The notes: generated from the sequence alone by a model not told the origin. 64,000 nt of DNA from an uncultured Planctomycetota bacterium (GCA_900317365.1 ONGM01000058.1:1-64000), one strand, 5' to 3'; numbered from the stretch's first letter, positions 19,011 through 28,709 are shown. Translations and numbers: made by a program.

Positions 19011-20354
19011 ATGCAAACGCAACAAAAAAACAATCGATTGAATCGACGCAACTTTATTAAGACGACGTCGTTGGGTCTTGGAGTCGGAACGCTCGTTCCC
19101 ACTTGGTCGTCTCCTTCGCTCGCCGAAAGTAAGAATCCGTCTTCCAAACTCAACATAGCGCACGTTGGAATCGCGCATCAGGGAGCGTATAGCGTCCAGG
19201 GATGCGCGACGGAAAATCAGATCGCGCTCTGCGACGTCGACGAGAGCTACTTGGAAGCCGCTAAACGCGACCGCCCGTCGGCGAAGCTTTACACAAATTT
19301 CCGAGATATGCTCGACGAACTCGGCGATAAGCTCGACGCGATCGTCGTTGCGACTCCGGATCACACGCACGCCGCGATCGCGATCGCCGGCATGAAGATG
19401 GGATTGCACTGCTATTGCGAAAAACCGCTGGCGCACGATCTCTATCAAATCCGCCAAATGCGCAAGGTTGCGTTAGAAAAGAATCTATGCACGCAGATGG
19501 GAACCCAAATCCACGCGAACGACAATTATCGCCGCGTCGTGGAATTGATCCAATCGGGCGCAATCGGGCGCGTCAACGACGTCAAGATTTGGTGCCAGAA
19601 CCGTTACGTCGGGGTAGCGAAACCCGCAACGGAGAAGGAATGCCCGGCGAATCTCAATTGGGACGCGTGGCTCGGTCCGGCAAAAGAGCGGAAATACGAT
19701 TCGCGTCTCGTTCCGGGTTCCTGGCGTTTCTACTGGGAATTTGGCAACGGCGCGATGGGCGACATGGGTTGCCACTATATGGACTTGCCGTATTGGGCGC
19801 TACAACTTGACAAGACGTCGCCGATCTCGGTAGAGACGACTGCGCCGCGTCCGGCGGATCCGGAAATCTGCGGTTACGACCTCACGTCGCGTTACGTTTT
19901 TCCGTCATTGGACGGAGGAGCGCCGCTCACGCTTTCGTGGCAAGACGGTCATGCGCGTCCGGAAGAACTCGTGAAATACGGCGTGCAGAACTTCGGAGCC
20001 GGCGTTCTGTTCTTCGGTACGGAAGGCGTTCTTTTCGCGAATTACGACGTTCACAAACTTTTCCCGGAAGAGAAATACGCCGATTTCAAAGCGCCGGCGC
20101 AAACGATCCCGGCGTCGTTGGGTCATCACGCGGAATGGATCGACGCCATTAAGCGCGGACTTGGCGCAAGCGAGAACTCGACGACGTGCCGATTCGAGTA
20201 TTCCGGTAAAATCGCGGAAACGGTTCTGCTCGGTTGCTTTGCGTACCGATGCGGTAAAAAGCTCGAATACGACGCCGAGACCATGACCGCAACCAACTGT
20301 CCGGAAGCGTCGCAATACTTCAAACAGTATTCGCGACCGGGTTGGGAAGTTTAA
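19011..20354 (+). CDS. Tat-exported Gfo/Idh/MocA-family oxidoreductase
   Basis: The N-terminus carries a twin-arginine signal (RLNRRNFIKTTSLGLGVG), so the folded protein with its NAD(P) cofactor is probably exported. A Rossmann segment follows (IAHVGIAHQGAYSVQGCATE, then LCDVDESYLEAAKRD), then the family motif CEKPLAHD, whose lysine is catalytic in this superfamily. The C-terminal part has the usual alpha/beta sheet domain (WRFYWEFGNGAMGDMGCHY). Such proteins oxidise or dehydrate sugars and polyols and are greatly expanded in Planctomycetes. The first glycine-rich loop reads GIAHQGAY, not the textbook GxGxxG. The exact substrate cannot be told. Confidence 0.9.
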   Translation: MQTQQKNNRLNRRNFIKTTSLGLGVGTLVPTWSSPSLAESKNPSSKLNIAHVGIAHQGAYSVQGCATENQIALCDVDESYLEAAKRDRPSAKLYTNFRDMLDELGDKLDAIVVATPDHTHAAIAIAGMKMGLHCYCEKPLAHDLYQIRQMRKVALEKNLCTQMGTQIHANDNYRRVVELIQSGAIGRVNDVKIWCQNRYVGVAKPATEKECPANLNWDAWLGPAKERKYDSRLVPGSWRFYWEFGNGAMGDMGCHYMDLPYWALQLDKTSPISVETTAPRPADPEICGYDLTSRYVFPSLDGGAPLTLSWQDGHARPEELVKYGVQNFGAGVLFFGTEGVLFANYDVHKLFPEEKYADFKAPAQTIPASLGHHAEWIDAIKRGLGASENSTTCRFEYSGKIAETVLLGCFAYRCGKKLEYDAETMTATNCPEASQYFKQYSRPGWEV

Positions 20355-20384
20355 AGACTCGTCGTCGAATCGTTCGCGATCCAA

Positions 20385-20426
20385 AAGAAAACAAGTCCGA
20401 CGGAATGGCGCCGGACTTGTTTTCTT
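20385..20426. terminator. bidirectional terminator between convergent genes
   Basis: A 15-bp perfect inverted repeat, AAGAAAACAAGTCCG (20385-20399) and CGGACTTGTTTTCTT (20412-20426), lies between the convergent oxidoreductase and greA genes. A/T runs on both sides let it serve both strands. Confidence 0.85.
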
Positions 20427-20441
20427 AGGCGTCAGGACGCT

Positions 20442-20921
20442 TTATTCGTCGTAGGAAATATCCAGAACTTCGTATTTAACAATACCGGCGGGAACTTTGA
20501 TCTCGCAGAGTTCGCCTTTTTTCTTTCCGAGAAAGCCTCTTCCCAGAGGACTCGTACTGAGGATTTTCCCATTGCGAGCGTCGTCGTCTCCGGCGCCGAC
20601 CAACTGGTATTGAATCGTGCGATTATCGCGGAGTCTTTTGACCGTAATCTTAGCGCCGAACCGAATTTCGTCGTGATTGATCATCGACGTATCGATAATC
20701 TGAGCGCGCGACGCGCGGCTTTTTAATTCGGTGATTTTCGCCATTAGCAGTCCCTGACTTTCTCGAGCGCCGTGATATTCGGCGTTTTCACTCAAGTCGC
20801 CTTCCGCGCGCGCTGCGGCCAGTCGTTCAAGAATTGGCGGCAAATCTTCTTTTTCCAGCTTCTCGATCTCTTTCATCAAACGATTATACGCGTCTTGCGT
20901 CATGGGAATTGAATCGCTCAT
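20442..20921 (-). CDS. greA: transcription elongation factor GreA
   Basis: GreA enters the secondary channel of RNA polymerase and stimulates cleavage of backtracked transcripts. The protein is 159 residues, the usual length. The N-terminal coiled coil holds the acidic tip motif LAAARAEGDLSENAEYH, with the conserved Asp and Glu that position catalytic magnesium. The C-terminal FKBP-like domain ends with STSPLGRGFLGKKKGE. The start was placed at 20921, which gives the usual MTQDAYNRL region within six residues; an AAGGA lies 12 bases upstream. Confidence 0.95.
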   Translation of the reverse strand: MSDSIPMTQDAYNRLMKEIEKLEKEDLPPILERLAAARAEGDLSENAEYHGARESQGLLMAKITELKSRASRAQIIDTSMINHDEIRFGAKITVKRLRDNRTIQYQLVGAGDDDARNGKILSTSPLGRGFLGKKKGELCEIKVPAGIVKYEVLDISYDE

Positions 20922-21013
20922 GGATATCCGCGTTCCTTTCTTAACGCTTCGGAATGAATTAAGGACGCGCGGCATGCGAAATTGCGCGCCGCGCGTTCTC
21001 TCACAACTTGGGT

Positions 21014-21048
21014 AAATATAAAAGGCGCGCGTTAACGAACGCGCGCCT
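21014..21048 (-). terminator. intrinsic terminator of the 305-residue secreted protein gene
   Basis: A perfect 11-bp stem, AGGCGCGCGTT (21023-21033) and AACGCGCGCCT (21038-21048), has a four-base loop and is followed on the minus strand by TTTTATATTT. It lies about 85 bases beyond the stop at 21132. Confidence 0.75.
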
Positions 21049-21131
21049 GTCGATCCGGTACTGATCGCTCAATCGTCGCTGATCTACGGAGCGTTCACAG
21101 CTCCGCCGATCTCGCGTATTATACCGCGTTT

Positions 21132-22049
21132 TCAATGTTTCGCAATAGTTAAATTACTTTTCTGACTCACGGTAATCAATTCGGAAGACTTTTCGTCGGA
21201 ACTTTCTTTATCGCGCAACGTCATTGTAACGGAAGATTTCGCTTCAATGGGGAACGCGGCGGCGACGTCGTATTTCGAATTCGCAGCCATAACGATCTGA
21301 AGTTTCTTCTCCGCGACGTCAAACTCAATCTCGCCGGTTCCGGAAACGTCGGCAACGACTCTCCCGGCCGCTTTCAAGACGCGATCAAGTCGACAATTCC
21401 ATTCCAACGTCTTGTCGCCGACTCCGGGAAGCTCAAGGATCGTGTCCGATTTCCACGTGTCGCCGAGCGCGACTTCGTCGGACGCGTCAAGGTAAGAAAG
21501 GGTCTCGTACGTCTGCTTAATATTGTCGTCCGAGAGAAGCGTTTGAACGATTCCAATCAAACCTTGCTCGCGAGCGTCGCGATCTTTGAGAATCTCTTCC
21601 CACATCTTTTCCGAATAACCGCGCACTTCCGCCGGAGCGCCGTCTTTGACGACAAGAACGATTTCGACGTCGACTATCTTAGCGAACGCGTCCGCCAAAC
21701 ATTCCAGTCCCCTCTCTCTGTCGTTGGAGCTGTCGAACTGAACGAGCGTCTTATTGTTGATAAAAACGCGCGTGACGAGCCTGGTAAGCTTCATTCGGAA
21801 CTCTTGCGTTCCGTCTTTCTCGGCGTCGGCCTTAACGTCCCATTTCAACATATGACGATAAAGCTCTTGATCCGGAATCGGTTTGTCGCCGCTTTTAGTC
21901 GTCGTGATCACGGAGTTGAACTGAAGATCGTACGAACCGGCTTCCCAACAGTTCTGAAGAATGTACTTCTCGCCTTCGCCGCGCGCCATGGAAACGGCGA
22001 AAAGGCAAAGTAAAACGAACGCCATGCACGTCAAATTTTTTAACTTCAT
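21132..22049 (-). CDS. secreted hypothetical protein (DUF6263-like)
   Basis: This 305-residue protein begins with a signal peptide (KLKNLTCMAFVLLCLFAVSM, then ARGE). The rest is beta-rich, with an alternating pattern of conserved turns such as EVALGDTWKSD near residue 190 and the closing VSQKSNLTI. This resembles DUF6263-type secreted planctomycete proteins of unknown function; that match is from memory and not checked. The start at 22049 follows AGAGGAAG by a few bases. It has its own promoter upstream and its own terminator, so it is a single-gene unit. Confidence 0.75.
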   Translation of the reverse strand: MKLKNLTCMAFVLLCLFAVSMARGEGEKYILQNCWEAGSYDLQFNSVITTTKSGDKPIPDQELYRHMLKWDVKADAEKDGTQEFRMKLTRLVTRVFINNKTLVQFDSSNDRERGLECLADAFAKIVDVEIVLVVKDGAPAEVRGYSEKMWEEILKDRDAREQGLIGIVQTLLSDDNIKQTYETLSYLDASDEVALGDTWKSDTILELPGVGDKTLEWNCRLDRVLKAAGRVVADVSGTGEIEFDVAEKKLQIVMAANSKYDVAAAFPIEAKSSVTMTLRDKESSDEKSSELITVSQKSNLTIAKH

Positions 22050-22159
22050 AATCTTCCTCTGTGGCAAAGTTCCGCAAAGTCGCGACCTGCGGATCATCGT
22101 TCGAGTTTCAGCCCAATCGGCGTTCTTTCGACACGACGACTACCTGAATCCTTTTATCT

Positions 22160-22188
22160 ATTTTACTAAGATTTTTTCCGCGCGCCAA
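22160..22188 (-). promoter_or_regulatory. promoter of the 305-residue secreted protein gene
   Basis: On the minus strand TTGGCG (22183-22188) and TAAAAT (22160-22165) are 17 bp apart, about 110 bases before the ATG at 22049. Confidence 0.55.
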
Positions 22189-22250
22189 TAAAAAACGGCG
22201 ACGATCCCCTAAAAGAAAAAATATTTCTGAAAATGCGCGTTTTCAACCGC

Positions 22251-24071
22251 CTAATTACGGTACATCGGAAGATAGCGATACGGCGTCTCCAAAATGAGCA
22301 CGGCGATCGCCGTATTGAGAACTCGCCCGCCGTCGTTCATGTATTGATCGTAAAAAAGCCAGCTGCCCGACTCGCAAGAGCCCAATAGCGACGCGTTGCG
22401 CGACTGCGTCTCGATAAGCAACGTCCGCGTCTTCGCAAAACTATCCTTCCACTTTTCTCCGCCGTAATGATGGAGCGCAAGCGTCCCATAATACGCAAAG
22501 TAAAGATTGAAAATCAGTCGATCGTCCTGGAAATATTTGACCGCTCGCCCTCCGACGCGTCCGCGTTGAGCGCCTTTCTTAACCTGACGCCATATCGCGT
22601 CCACATCGTCGATCCACTTAACGACCTGCTTCGCGCACGCGTCAAGATCAGGCGTTCCAGGCTCCCAGCCTAAATACTCGCGCGAAAGAAATCCGACCGC
22701 CGTCGTGCCCCACTTCTTACTCTCCGCCTCTTTCGTTCGCGGTTGGTATCGGTACGTTTTCCCACCCTTGTCCATGCAGAGATCAAGAAAATTGCCCGAT
22801 CGATACGCTACCGAAGCCGGCAACGTAAAGCCTGCCGATGCGCCGGACTTGAGCGCCATGAGTTGCCAACCAAGAACGGAAACGTCACCAGACTCCGTCG
22901 CGTGGAACGCGTCGTCCCCGATCGAGCGATAACGCCAACCGCCGTCGTTAAGCTGAGAGCGCTCGATGAAAAGAAGCCCGCCTTCCGCCAACGACCGAAG
23001 ATTCGGATCCTTCGTCATTTCATACGCTTCGCAACAGACAAGCGTCGCCAACGCCTGAATGTAAGCGGCGCCGTCCCCTGTAAAGCCCGCGCGGAAGTCT
23101 ACCCCGTCCTCTTTGCGCACCGCGTTGTAAGAAAGGTAACGCAACCCGCTCGCAACGAGCTTTTGGTAACGATTCGTCTCCGTGTGCGTGTATCCCGAAC
23201 CCAAGAAAGGAAGCAACGCTATCGACGTCGCCGCCATGCGGCTCGGAAAAAGCGGTTGACGATACGCCGAGCCTCCGGACGTGCCCGTCGAGTTTGAGCA
23301 GCCTTGACACCCGCACTTCTGACCGGTCGACGTCTCTTCGGTCAAGTCGAAGGACCAGCTTCCGTCGGGATACTGATGCCGAGCGAGCCAGTCGAGCCCT
23401 CGTTCGACGGCGTCTTCGCTCTCTTTGGTAACGTCTCCTTGCCGACCTTGCGCGCCGCGCTTGCGCTCCGCGCGTCCGGACGCGGAGCCGACGGCGCGAC
23501 TAAAGAGCGGAGCGCCGCCTTGACCGCTTTCCGCCGCGATCCCGTCCGGCGCTTCCGTCGCAAGAGGAGCTCCCTCCTCGTCCGAAGTCAACGTCTCAAT
23601 AGCGACGCTTGTTTCGCTCTGATCCGCAATTTCTGCGGCGAGTTCGGTATCGACGATCGACTCGGCGGTTTGGAGGTCGGTCAGAGAGGAGTCTGCGGTA
23701 AAGGACGCGCCGACTTCGTCGGTAAAGTCGAGTTCGCCCATCTCCGGCGTGAACCCTCCGGAAACGAGCAGTCCGTACGTGCCGACTTTGGTCGTCAGAA
23801 TGATTGAGGCGAGAATCAATGCGAGAACGCCGTGGAAAAGGAGGCTTATTACCGCAGCGTTCGTGCGAAGAGAAAAGATCCTTTTGTAGAAACGCGTCGG
23901 CTTGGCGCGCGATTCCGATTCTTCGTCCGAATGAAGATTGGCTAAGAGAGCGCTCGATGAAGACGCCGCGTCGCTATTCGATCGGACAGCTTGCGATTCT
24001 TCATGCGCGACGTTTTCGTCTTCGCCGATAAAGCCGGTGGCGTTCGAGCGCTCATCTTCGCCGTTATTCAT
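22251..24071 (-). CDS. membrane-anchored prenyltransferase/squalene-cyclase-fold protein
   Basis: The 606-residue protein has a charged cytoplasmic N-terminus, one transmembrane helix near residue 80-95 (AAVISLLFHGVLALILASII), an acidic Ser/Thr-rich linker to about residue 215, and a C-terminal alpha-toroid domain. Repeats resembling QW or prenyltransferase motifs are visible (QYPDGSWSFD, QLNDGGWRYRS, ESGSWLFYDQYMNDGGR). A Cys cluster (QKCGCQGCSNS) interrupts the first repeat and might bind metal. Proteins of this kind are common in Planctomycetes and have no assigned reaction; an unrelated scaffolding role is possible. The start at 24071 follows GAGGAAACGA. Confidence 0.8.
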   Translation of the reverse strand: MNNGEDERSNATGFIGEDENVAHEESQAVRSNSDAASSSSALLANLHSDEESESRAKPTRFYKRIFSLRTNAAVISLLFHGVLALILASIILTTKVGTYGLLVSGGFTPEMGELDFTDEVGASFTADSSLTDLQTAESIVDTELAAEIADQSETSVAIETLTSDEEGAPLATEAPDGIAAESGQGGAPLFSRAVGSASGRAERKRGAQGRQGDVTKESEDAVERGLDWLARHQYPDGSWSFDLTEETSTGQKCGCQGCSNSTGTSGGSAYRQPLFPSRMAATSIALLPFLGSGYTHTETNRYQKLVASGLRYLSYNAVRKEDGVDFRAGFTGDGAAYIQALATLVCCEAYEMTKDPNLRSLAEGGLLFIERSQLNDGGWRYRSIGDDAFHATESGDVSVLGWQLMALKSGASAGFTLPASVAYRSGNFLDLCMDKGGKTYRYQPRTKEAESKKWGTTAVGFLSREYLGWEPGTPDLDACAKQVVKWIDDVDAIWRQVKKGAQRGRVGGRAVKYFQDDRLIFNLYFAYYGTLALHHYGGEKWKDSFAKTRTLLIETQSRNASLLGSCESGSWLFYDQYMNDGGRVLNTAIAVLILETPYRYLPMYRN

Positions 24072-24131
24072 TCGTTTCCTCGAAAAAACACGTTTCAACA
24101 GACGGAACCAAGCGCTCGAGCGCAGGCTTCG

Positions 24132-25430
24132 TTATCGTTTCTCCATCTCGAGATAATTCGACTTAGGATTGCCGACGTACAGCTGTCGCGGACGAATAAT
24201 CTTGGCGCCGTCCGCGAAATGTTGCTCTTTCCATTGCGCGATCCAACCAGGCAAGCGTCCCATTGCGAACATAACGGTGAACATATTGGTCGGAATGCCC
24301 ATGGCGCGGAAGAGAATCCCGCTGTAAAAATCGACGTTCGGGTAGAGCTTGCGATCGACGAAATAAGGGTCTTTCAACGCAAGTTCTTCCAATTTTCGAG
24401 CGATATCGAGGAGCGGATCCGCCTTTTTCATCTTGGCGAAGAGTCGATCGCAGGCGGTTTTCAGGATTTTCGCGCGCGGATCGTAGTTCCGATAAACGCG
24501 GTGCCCGAATCCGAAGAGCCGGAAGGGATTATTGTGATCCTTGGCGGCTTCGATGCACTCTTCCGGTTTGTACCCGCCGCGATAGATGCCGTCGAGCATT
24601 TCCATAACTTTGACGTTTGCGCCGCCGTGAAGCGGTCCCCACAGCGCGTTGACGCCGGCGCTACAGGAAGCGAATAGGTTCGCTTGCGCGGAACACACGA
24701 CGCGAACGGCGCTCGCGCTACAGTTCTGCTCGTGATCCGCGTGCAGAATCAAAAGGAGATTCAGCGCGTCTTCCATCTCTTCCGAAACCTCAAATTGGCG
24801 ATACGGAAGCGAGAACATCATGTGCAGAAAGTTCGCGCAATACCGCAACCCCGGATGCGGATAAATAAAAGGCAAACCGGCGGCGCGACGGTACGTGAAC
24901 GCGGCGATCGTTCGCACCTTGCTAATCAAGCGCGCGGCGGCGCCCATAAGGATCTTTTCGTCTTCGAGCAGAAGAAATTCCTTATGATAGCACGCCATCA
25001 TACTGATCATGGCGGAAAGAATCGCCATAGGCGGAGCGTCGACAGGAAGGGTCATGAATTGATTTTTCAGACCTTCGTGGAGAAGCTCGTTTTCGGTGAG
25101 CATTTCGCGAAACTGCTCGAGTTCTTCTTCGTCGGGAAGACGTCCGAAAATGAGAGCCCAAGCGACTTCGATAAAGTTCGGGCACGGACGATCGAACTGC
25201 TCGATCGGAATTCCGCGATAACGTAGGACTCCGCGCTCGCCGTCAATATACGTAATCGAACTTCGGCAGATCGCCGTGTTGCCGAGGGACGGATCGTATG
25301 TCGTCAGACCGTGGTCTTTGTACAACGACGTTATGTCGATCGAGCGCTCTCCTTCCACGCCGGTATACACGTCGAGGTTGATTTCTTTATCGTCGATAAG
25401 CAGTTTTGCTGAGTCTGAAAGATCGGTCAT
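24132..25430 (-). CDS. gltA: citrate synthase
   Basis: Citrate synthase condenses oxaloacetate and acetyl-CoA at the entry of the TCA cycle. The three catalytic regions are visible: His in WGPLHGGANVKVME, His in FGHRVYRNYDPRAKIL and Asp in PNVDFYSGILFRAMG. The protein is 432 residues, like the hexameric Gram-negative type with an N-terminal beta-domain (TYDPSLGNTAICRSSITYID). The start at 25430 is set by AGGAGCTTTT just upstream. It stands alone, divergent from the following hypothetical gene. Confidence 0.95.
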   Translation of the reverse strand: MTDLSDSAKLLIDDKEINLDVYTGVEGERSIDITSLYKDHGLTTYDPSLGNTAICRSSITYIDGERGVLRYRGIPIEQFDRPCPNFIEVAWALIFGRLPDEEELEQFREMLTENELLHEGLKNQFMTLPVDAPPMAILSAMISMMACYHKEFLLLEDEKILMGAAARLISKVRTIAAFTYRRAAGLPFIYPHPGLRYCANFLHMMFSLPYRQFEVSEEMEDALNLLLILHADHEQNCSASAVRVVCSAQANLFASCSAGVNALWGPLHGGANVKVMEMLDGIYRGGYKPEECIEAAKDHNNPFRLFGFGHRVYRNYDPRAKILKTACDRLFAKMKKADPLLDIARKLEELALKDPYFVDRKLYPNVDFYSGILFRAMGIPTNMFTVMFAMGRLPGWIAQWKEQHFADGAKIIRPRQLYVGNPKSNYLEMEKR

Positions 25431-25961
25431 AAAAGCTCCTCCGTCCGTTCGCGCCGGAAATGTTAAAAAGGAACAAAGGCGGACGATTTCCGCTCCGCTC
25501 TCGCAACGTGCGAAAACGGCGCGCAAACGAACCTGTTGTTAAAACATGAACGCGTCGAAACGCCGCCGAAAGGCTTCGCCGCGCCGCGCGTTCGTATCGC
25601 AACAATCATTACGCAACTTTTAGTCGCCTAAACACACGCCCCTAATTATAGGCTCAAACCCCGCGTTGAAAAGTATCAAAAGCCGTCTCGCGAAAAAATC
25701 TTTAACAATGGCGTTCAGGTTATAAGTTTTAATTATACATTATCAAAGTTATCCGGCGCTCAATTCCCATCGCCGAAACAAATGACGGGAAGGTTTAAAG
25801 CGTTCAAGACGCCGAAGACGGCAAGCATAAAAAATCCATATAGACAGGAAAAAGAAAAAGGATTACCTTTGACGAGAGAATCGCTGTAGCACGGCGCTTC
25901 GTCGCGACCGGCAGTTACGCCGCGAGCCATTTTGTTTGCTTTGTATTCGATGGAAAAGATA
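25431..25961. other. 531-bp divergent intergenic region
   Basis: This gap separates citrate synthase from the next plus-strand gene. The part next to gltA is GC-rich; 25640-25760 is AT-rich and contains TATAAT-like boxes on both strands (for example minus-strand TATAAT near 25645), so both genes probably start here. A 56-codon minus-strand frame at 25760-25930 with one hydrophobic stretch exists, but it has no ribosome-binding site. I do not call it a gene. Confidence 0.5.
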
Positions 25962-26615
25962 ATGAAACATTCAATCGTCTTCGGATTAGGAACGGCGGTT
26001 CTTTCCCTTGGACTGGCGTTATGCGGATACCTCGCCGGAATGCGCGTCAACGAAGAAAGCGCGACGTCGCAACAAGCGCCGACTCCGATTTTCGCAACGG
26101 CTTCGAGCGAAAGCGACGGCGCCGTTATTGCGACCGGATCCTTCACGTCGGGAGCGGAAGCCCTGTATTACCTCGACTCGCAAAGCTGTCGTCTTTCCGC
26201 CGCTGTGATTTCACGATCGGAACCGCTCGTTCAAAAGTCTTATACGCGCAACCTGAAAAACGACCTCGCGGAAGCCGCTCAACAACTGCAAATCCCGACT
26301 CCGGTCTCCCCGAAATTCATTATGACGACCGGAGAAGTCGACGTGCGCAACGTCGGTTCTCTTGGGAACCTTTCGAAATCGTTTCTTTACGTTGCCGAAA
26401 TTAATTCCGGCGTCGTTTTCGTGTACGCGTTGCCAGGCGCAAATGATCGCGACCTTCTCGTCTCCAACGGCGAGATCACGTTGTGGACGTTCGCAAGATT
26501 GAACGAAGGTCTGCAAGGAAGCGCCGTCGCTATCCCGCAGCCTGCCGTCGAGAAACAACCGGACGGCAACCCGCAACTCATCGACTCCGGATTCTATCGC
26601 ACGCGCAACAGGTAA
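25962..26615 (+). CDS. exported or membrane-anchored hypothetical protein
   Basis: A 217-residue protein with an N-terminal signal or anchor helix (KHSIVFGLGTAVLSLGLALC, then GYLAGM). The rest is a single small domain with GEVDVRNVGSL and EINSGVVFVYALPG but no motif I recognise. The start at 25962 was chosen over two upstream ATGs because GGAAAAG precedes it and it gives the compact signal. The gene is followed after 60 bp by the large secreted repeat protein on the same strand, so they may be co-transcribed. Confidence 0.7.
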   Translation: MKHSIVFGLGTAVLSLGLALCGYLAGMRVNEESATSQQAPTPIFATASSESDGAVIATGSFTSGAEALYYLDSQSCRLSAAVISRSEPLVQKSYTRNLKNDLAEAAQQLQIPTPVSPKFIMTTGEVDVRNVGSLGNLSKSFLYVAEINSGVVFVYALPGANDRDLLVSNGEITLWTFARLNEGLQGSAVAIPQPAVEKQPDGNPQLIDSGFYRTRNR

Positions 26616-26675
26616 TCATCGAGATTTCGTTTCCAAACTCACGCGTAGGACGCGCAACTAGCGAAAGGATTCGCA

Positions 26676-28709
26676 ATGTACAAGAACGTAACGCGCAGAA
26701 ATTTGCAAGGCTCTTTACGACGTCGAATGACTTCGTTCAGTTGCGTCGCCCTTCTAGCAACCGTCGTATGCGCGCAGTCGGCGGTCGGTCAATCGATAAC
26801 GCAAGGCGCAGGCTACCCGGCGTCGAATAACGGCGGGTACCCTGCCCAATCGATCGCCGGATTCATGAACGCTCAGCAGGGAGGCGGCGCGAATTACGTC
26901 GGCGCCGGAAACGCCTTTCAGAGCGTCGAGCAATTCGGCGGGCAAAACTATCTTCCGTACGGCGATCAATACGGCGCCCAATTCGTGGAAGGCGGTTCGT
27001 ACGGTTTCGACGGCGGGTCGTCGTTCAATGGAAATTACGCCGCAGGCTACGGAGGGAGTTACGGCAATCTCATAACGACGTCGAATCCGGACGTTCCGCC
27101 GCAGTACGCGCTCGACGAAAACGGCGCGATTATTCCGTTTCCGACCGAAGGGTACGCCGTGCGTCAAGGCGACGAGTCGGAGAATTCCGATTCTGAGACC
27201 GAGTCGCGAACCGCGCCGAATCGGCTAGGCTCAGGCTTCGGCGCGCGGCGCACCGCGTTGGATATTTGGTCCGAATTCTTATTCGGGAAGAAATCGCCGA
27301 CTCGTTCCAATTCCCTCTTCGCCCAACCGCGAAGAACGCAGCCGACCGACAAACTCGAGCCGAATCCGCTGTTCAGGCTTCTCACGTTCGGACTCTTCGC
27401 CGCCAGAGACGATCAGAACGACGGCGCGGAAGAATATCAAGGCTACGAGACCGCCGAATACGATCCTTATAGCTACCAGGAAGGCGTCGGCGGCGATTAT
27501 TTCGAGGGGGCGAACGGATTTGAGACGACAAACGGGTTCAACCCCGGTTTCGGAGGATACGAAGACCCGTCAAATTCCGAGTATCTTCAAAACGCGTTTC
27601 TTCCGTCCGATGACAATTACGGCAATTATTACGACAATTCTCTCGGGCGCAACGACACGCGTCGGAACGTTCCCAATCGAGCGAAGGCGCCGCAAACGCG
27701 CCTTCTCGCCAACGACGCCTTAATCGCAAAGAACACGCTGAAACCGCAAACCAGACCGGTTCGAACGCCGCGACCGACTTCGGGTCAAATCGCGCGTTCG
27801 AACGTTCCAAAGGTTCAAAATCAGGGAACCGACGTTTCGCGTAACGACAGAGCGCTGGCGGCGAATAGCGCTCGCAATCTCGACAGAAACGTCGCGTCGA
27901 ACCAGGCTCGCGTCGCGTCCCAACGTCAAGTTCCGTCGCGGCTCGCAGGCAACGAGCGCCAGCAACCGCGTCGCGAGGTTTCGAAAGTCGCGCAGCGTCA
28001 GAAACCCGAACAACGTCAGCAGAACAACGGCGCGTTAGCGCAAAACGCTCGTCAGGGAATCGCGCCCCAAACGGCGCCTCGCGTCGACGAACTCACCGAC
28101 GAAGAATTGTCCGCCGCGCACAAACGCCGAATCGAGGAACTCAACGCTATTTTGGCGTCGAAACGCCCCCTGGAAAACGCCTCGCACATTCAGCAGACAA
28201 GCGCTATGGAACGCGCCGCGCAACAGCGTCGGATCGCCGAACGCAATCGAGAGATCAAGAACGCAAACTTACAGTTCCAAGAGAAAGAACTCGCTCGATA
28301 TCGCAATAGCGGAATTCGCCAGGTCGCGCACGCGGAAAGACAGCCTCTGCCTCCTCAACAAGTTCAACGCTCCGCGCAAGTCAACGCCCGAACGAATCAG
28401 GCTCAACCGCAGCCGACGGCGCAACCTAGGGCGGCGACTCCTCTTCGATCAACAAAGCCTGCCGCCGCGCCAAATCGCGCGAAGACAAGCCAGCCTAAGA
28501 AAATCGTCCCCCAGCCTGTCCCGACCTACGACTCCGGTTTATCGACCGAAAGTCAGGAAGACGTCGATCAAGAGGCTCTCGAGGAAGGCGAAGATTACGA
28601 CGAAACAGAAGAGAACTCGCTCGCCGAACCTGCGCCGACCGCCGCAAATCAAAAGCCTGTCGTTAAACGTCCCAAGGCGAGTTTTATCGATCCCAAAGAA
28701 GCCTGGTAA
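26676..28709 (+). CDS. large secreted low-complexity protein
   Basis: The 677-residue protein starts with a signal peptide (RRRMTSFSCVALLATVVCAQ, then SAVGQS). The first 150 mature residues are Gly/Tyr/Asn/Gln-rich (for example GGNAFQSVEQFGGQNY-like units). The middle is acidic and Tyr/Asn-rich. Residues about 350-600 are Arg/Gln/Ala/Asn-rich and look disordered, and the end is acidic. No enzymatic domain was found. A structural or surface-associated role is possible but unproven. A good ribosome-binding site (AAAGGA) precedes the ATG and a strong bidirectional terminator follows. Confidence 0.8.
   Translation: MYKNVTRRNLQGSLRRRMTSFSCVALLATVVCAQSAVGQSITQGAGYPASNNGGYPAQSIAGFMNAQQGGGANYVGAGNAFQSVEQFGGQNYLPYGDQYGAQFVEGGSYGFDGGSSFNGNYAAGYGGSYGNLITTSNPDVPPQYALDENGAIIPFPTEGYAVRQGDESENSDSETESRTAPNRLGSGFGARRTALDIWSEFLFGKKSPTRSNSLFAQPRRTQPTDKLEPNPLFRLLTFGLFAARDDQNDGAEEYQGYETAEYDPYSYQEGVGGDYFEGANGFETTNGFNPGFGGYEDPSNSEYLQNAFLPSDDNYGNYYDNSLGRNDTRRNVPNRAKAPQTRLLANDALIAKNTLKPQTRPVRTPRPTSGQIARSNVPKVQNQGTDVSRNDRALAANSARNLDRNVASNQARVASQRQVPSRLAGNERQQPRREVSKVAQRQKPEQRQQNNGALAQNARQGIAPQTAPRVDELTDEELSAAHKRRIEELNAILASKRPLENASHIQQTSAMERAAQQRRIAERNREIKNANLQFQEKELARYRNSGIRQVAHAERQPLPPQQVQRSAQVNARTNQAQPQPTAQPRAATPLRSTKPAAAPNRAKTSQPKKIVPQPVPTYDSGLSTESQEDVDQEALEEGEDYDETEENSLAEPAPTAANQKPVVKRPKASFIDPKEAW

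Noticed and set aside
25760-25930. A 56-codon minus-strand frame with one hydrophobic stretch.
   Set aside because: No Shine-Dalgarno sequence and no recognisable protein features; it lies in a divergent control region.
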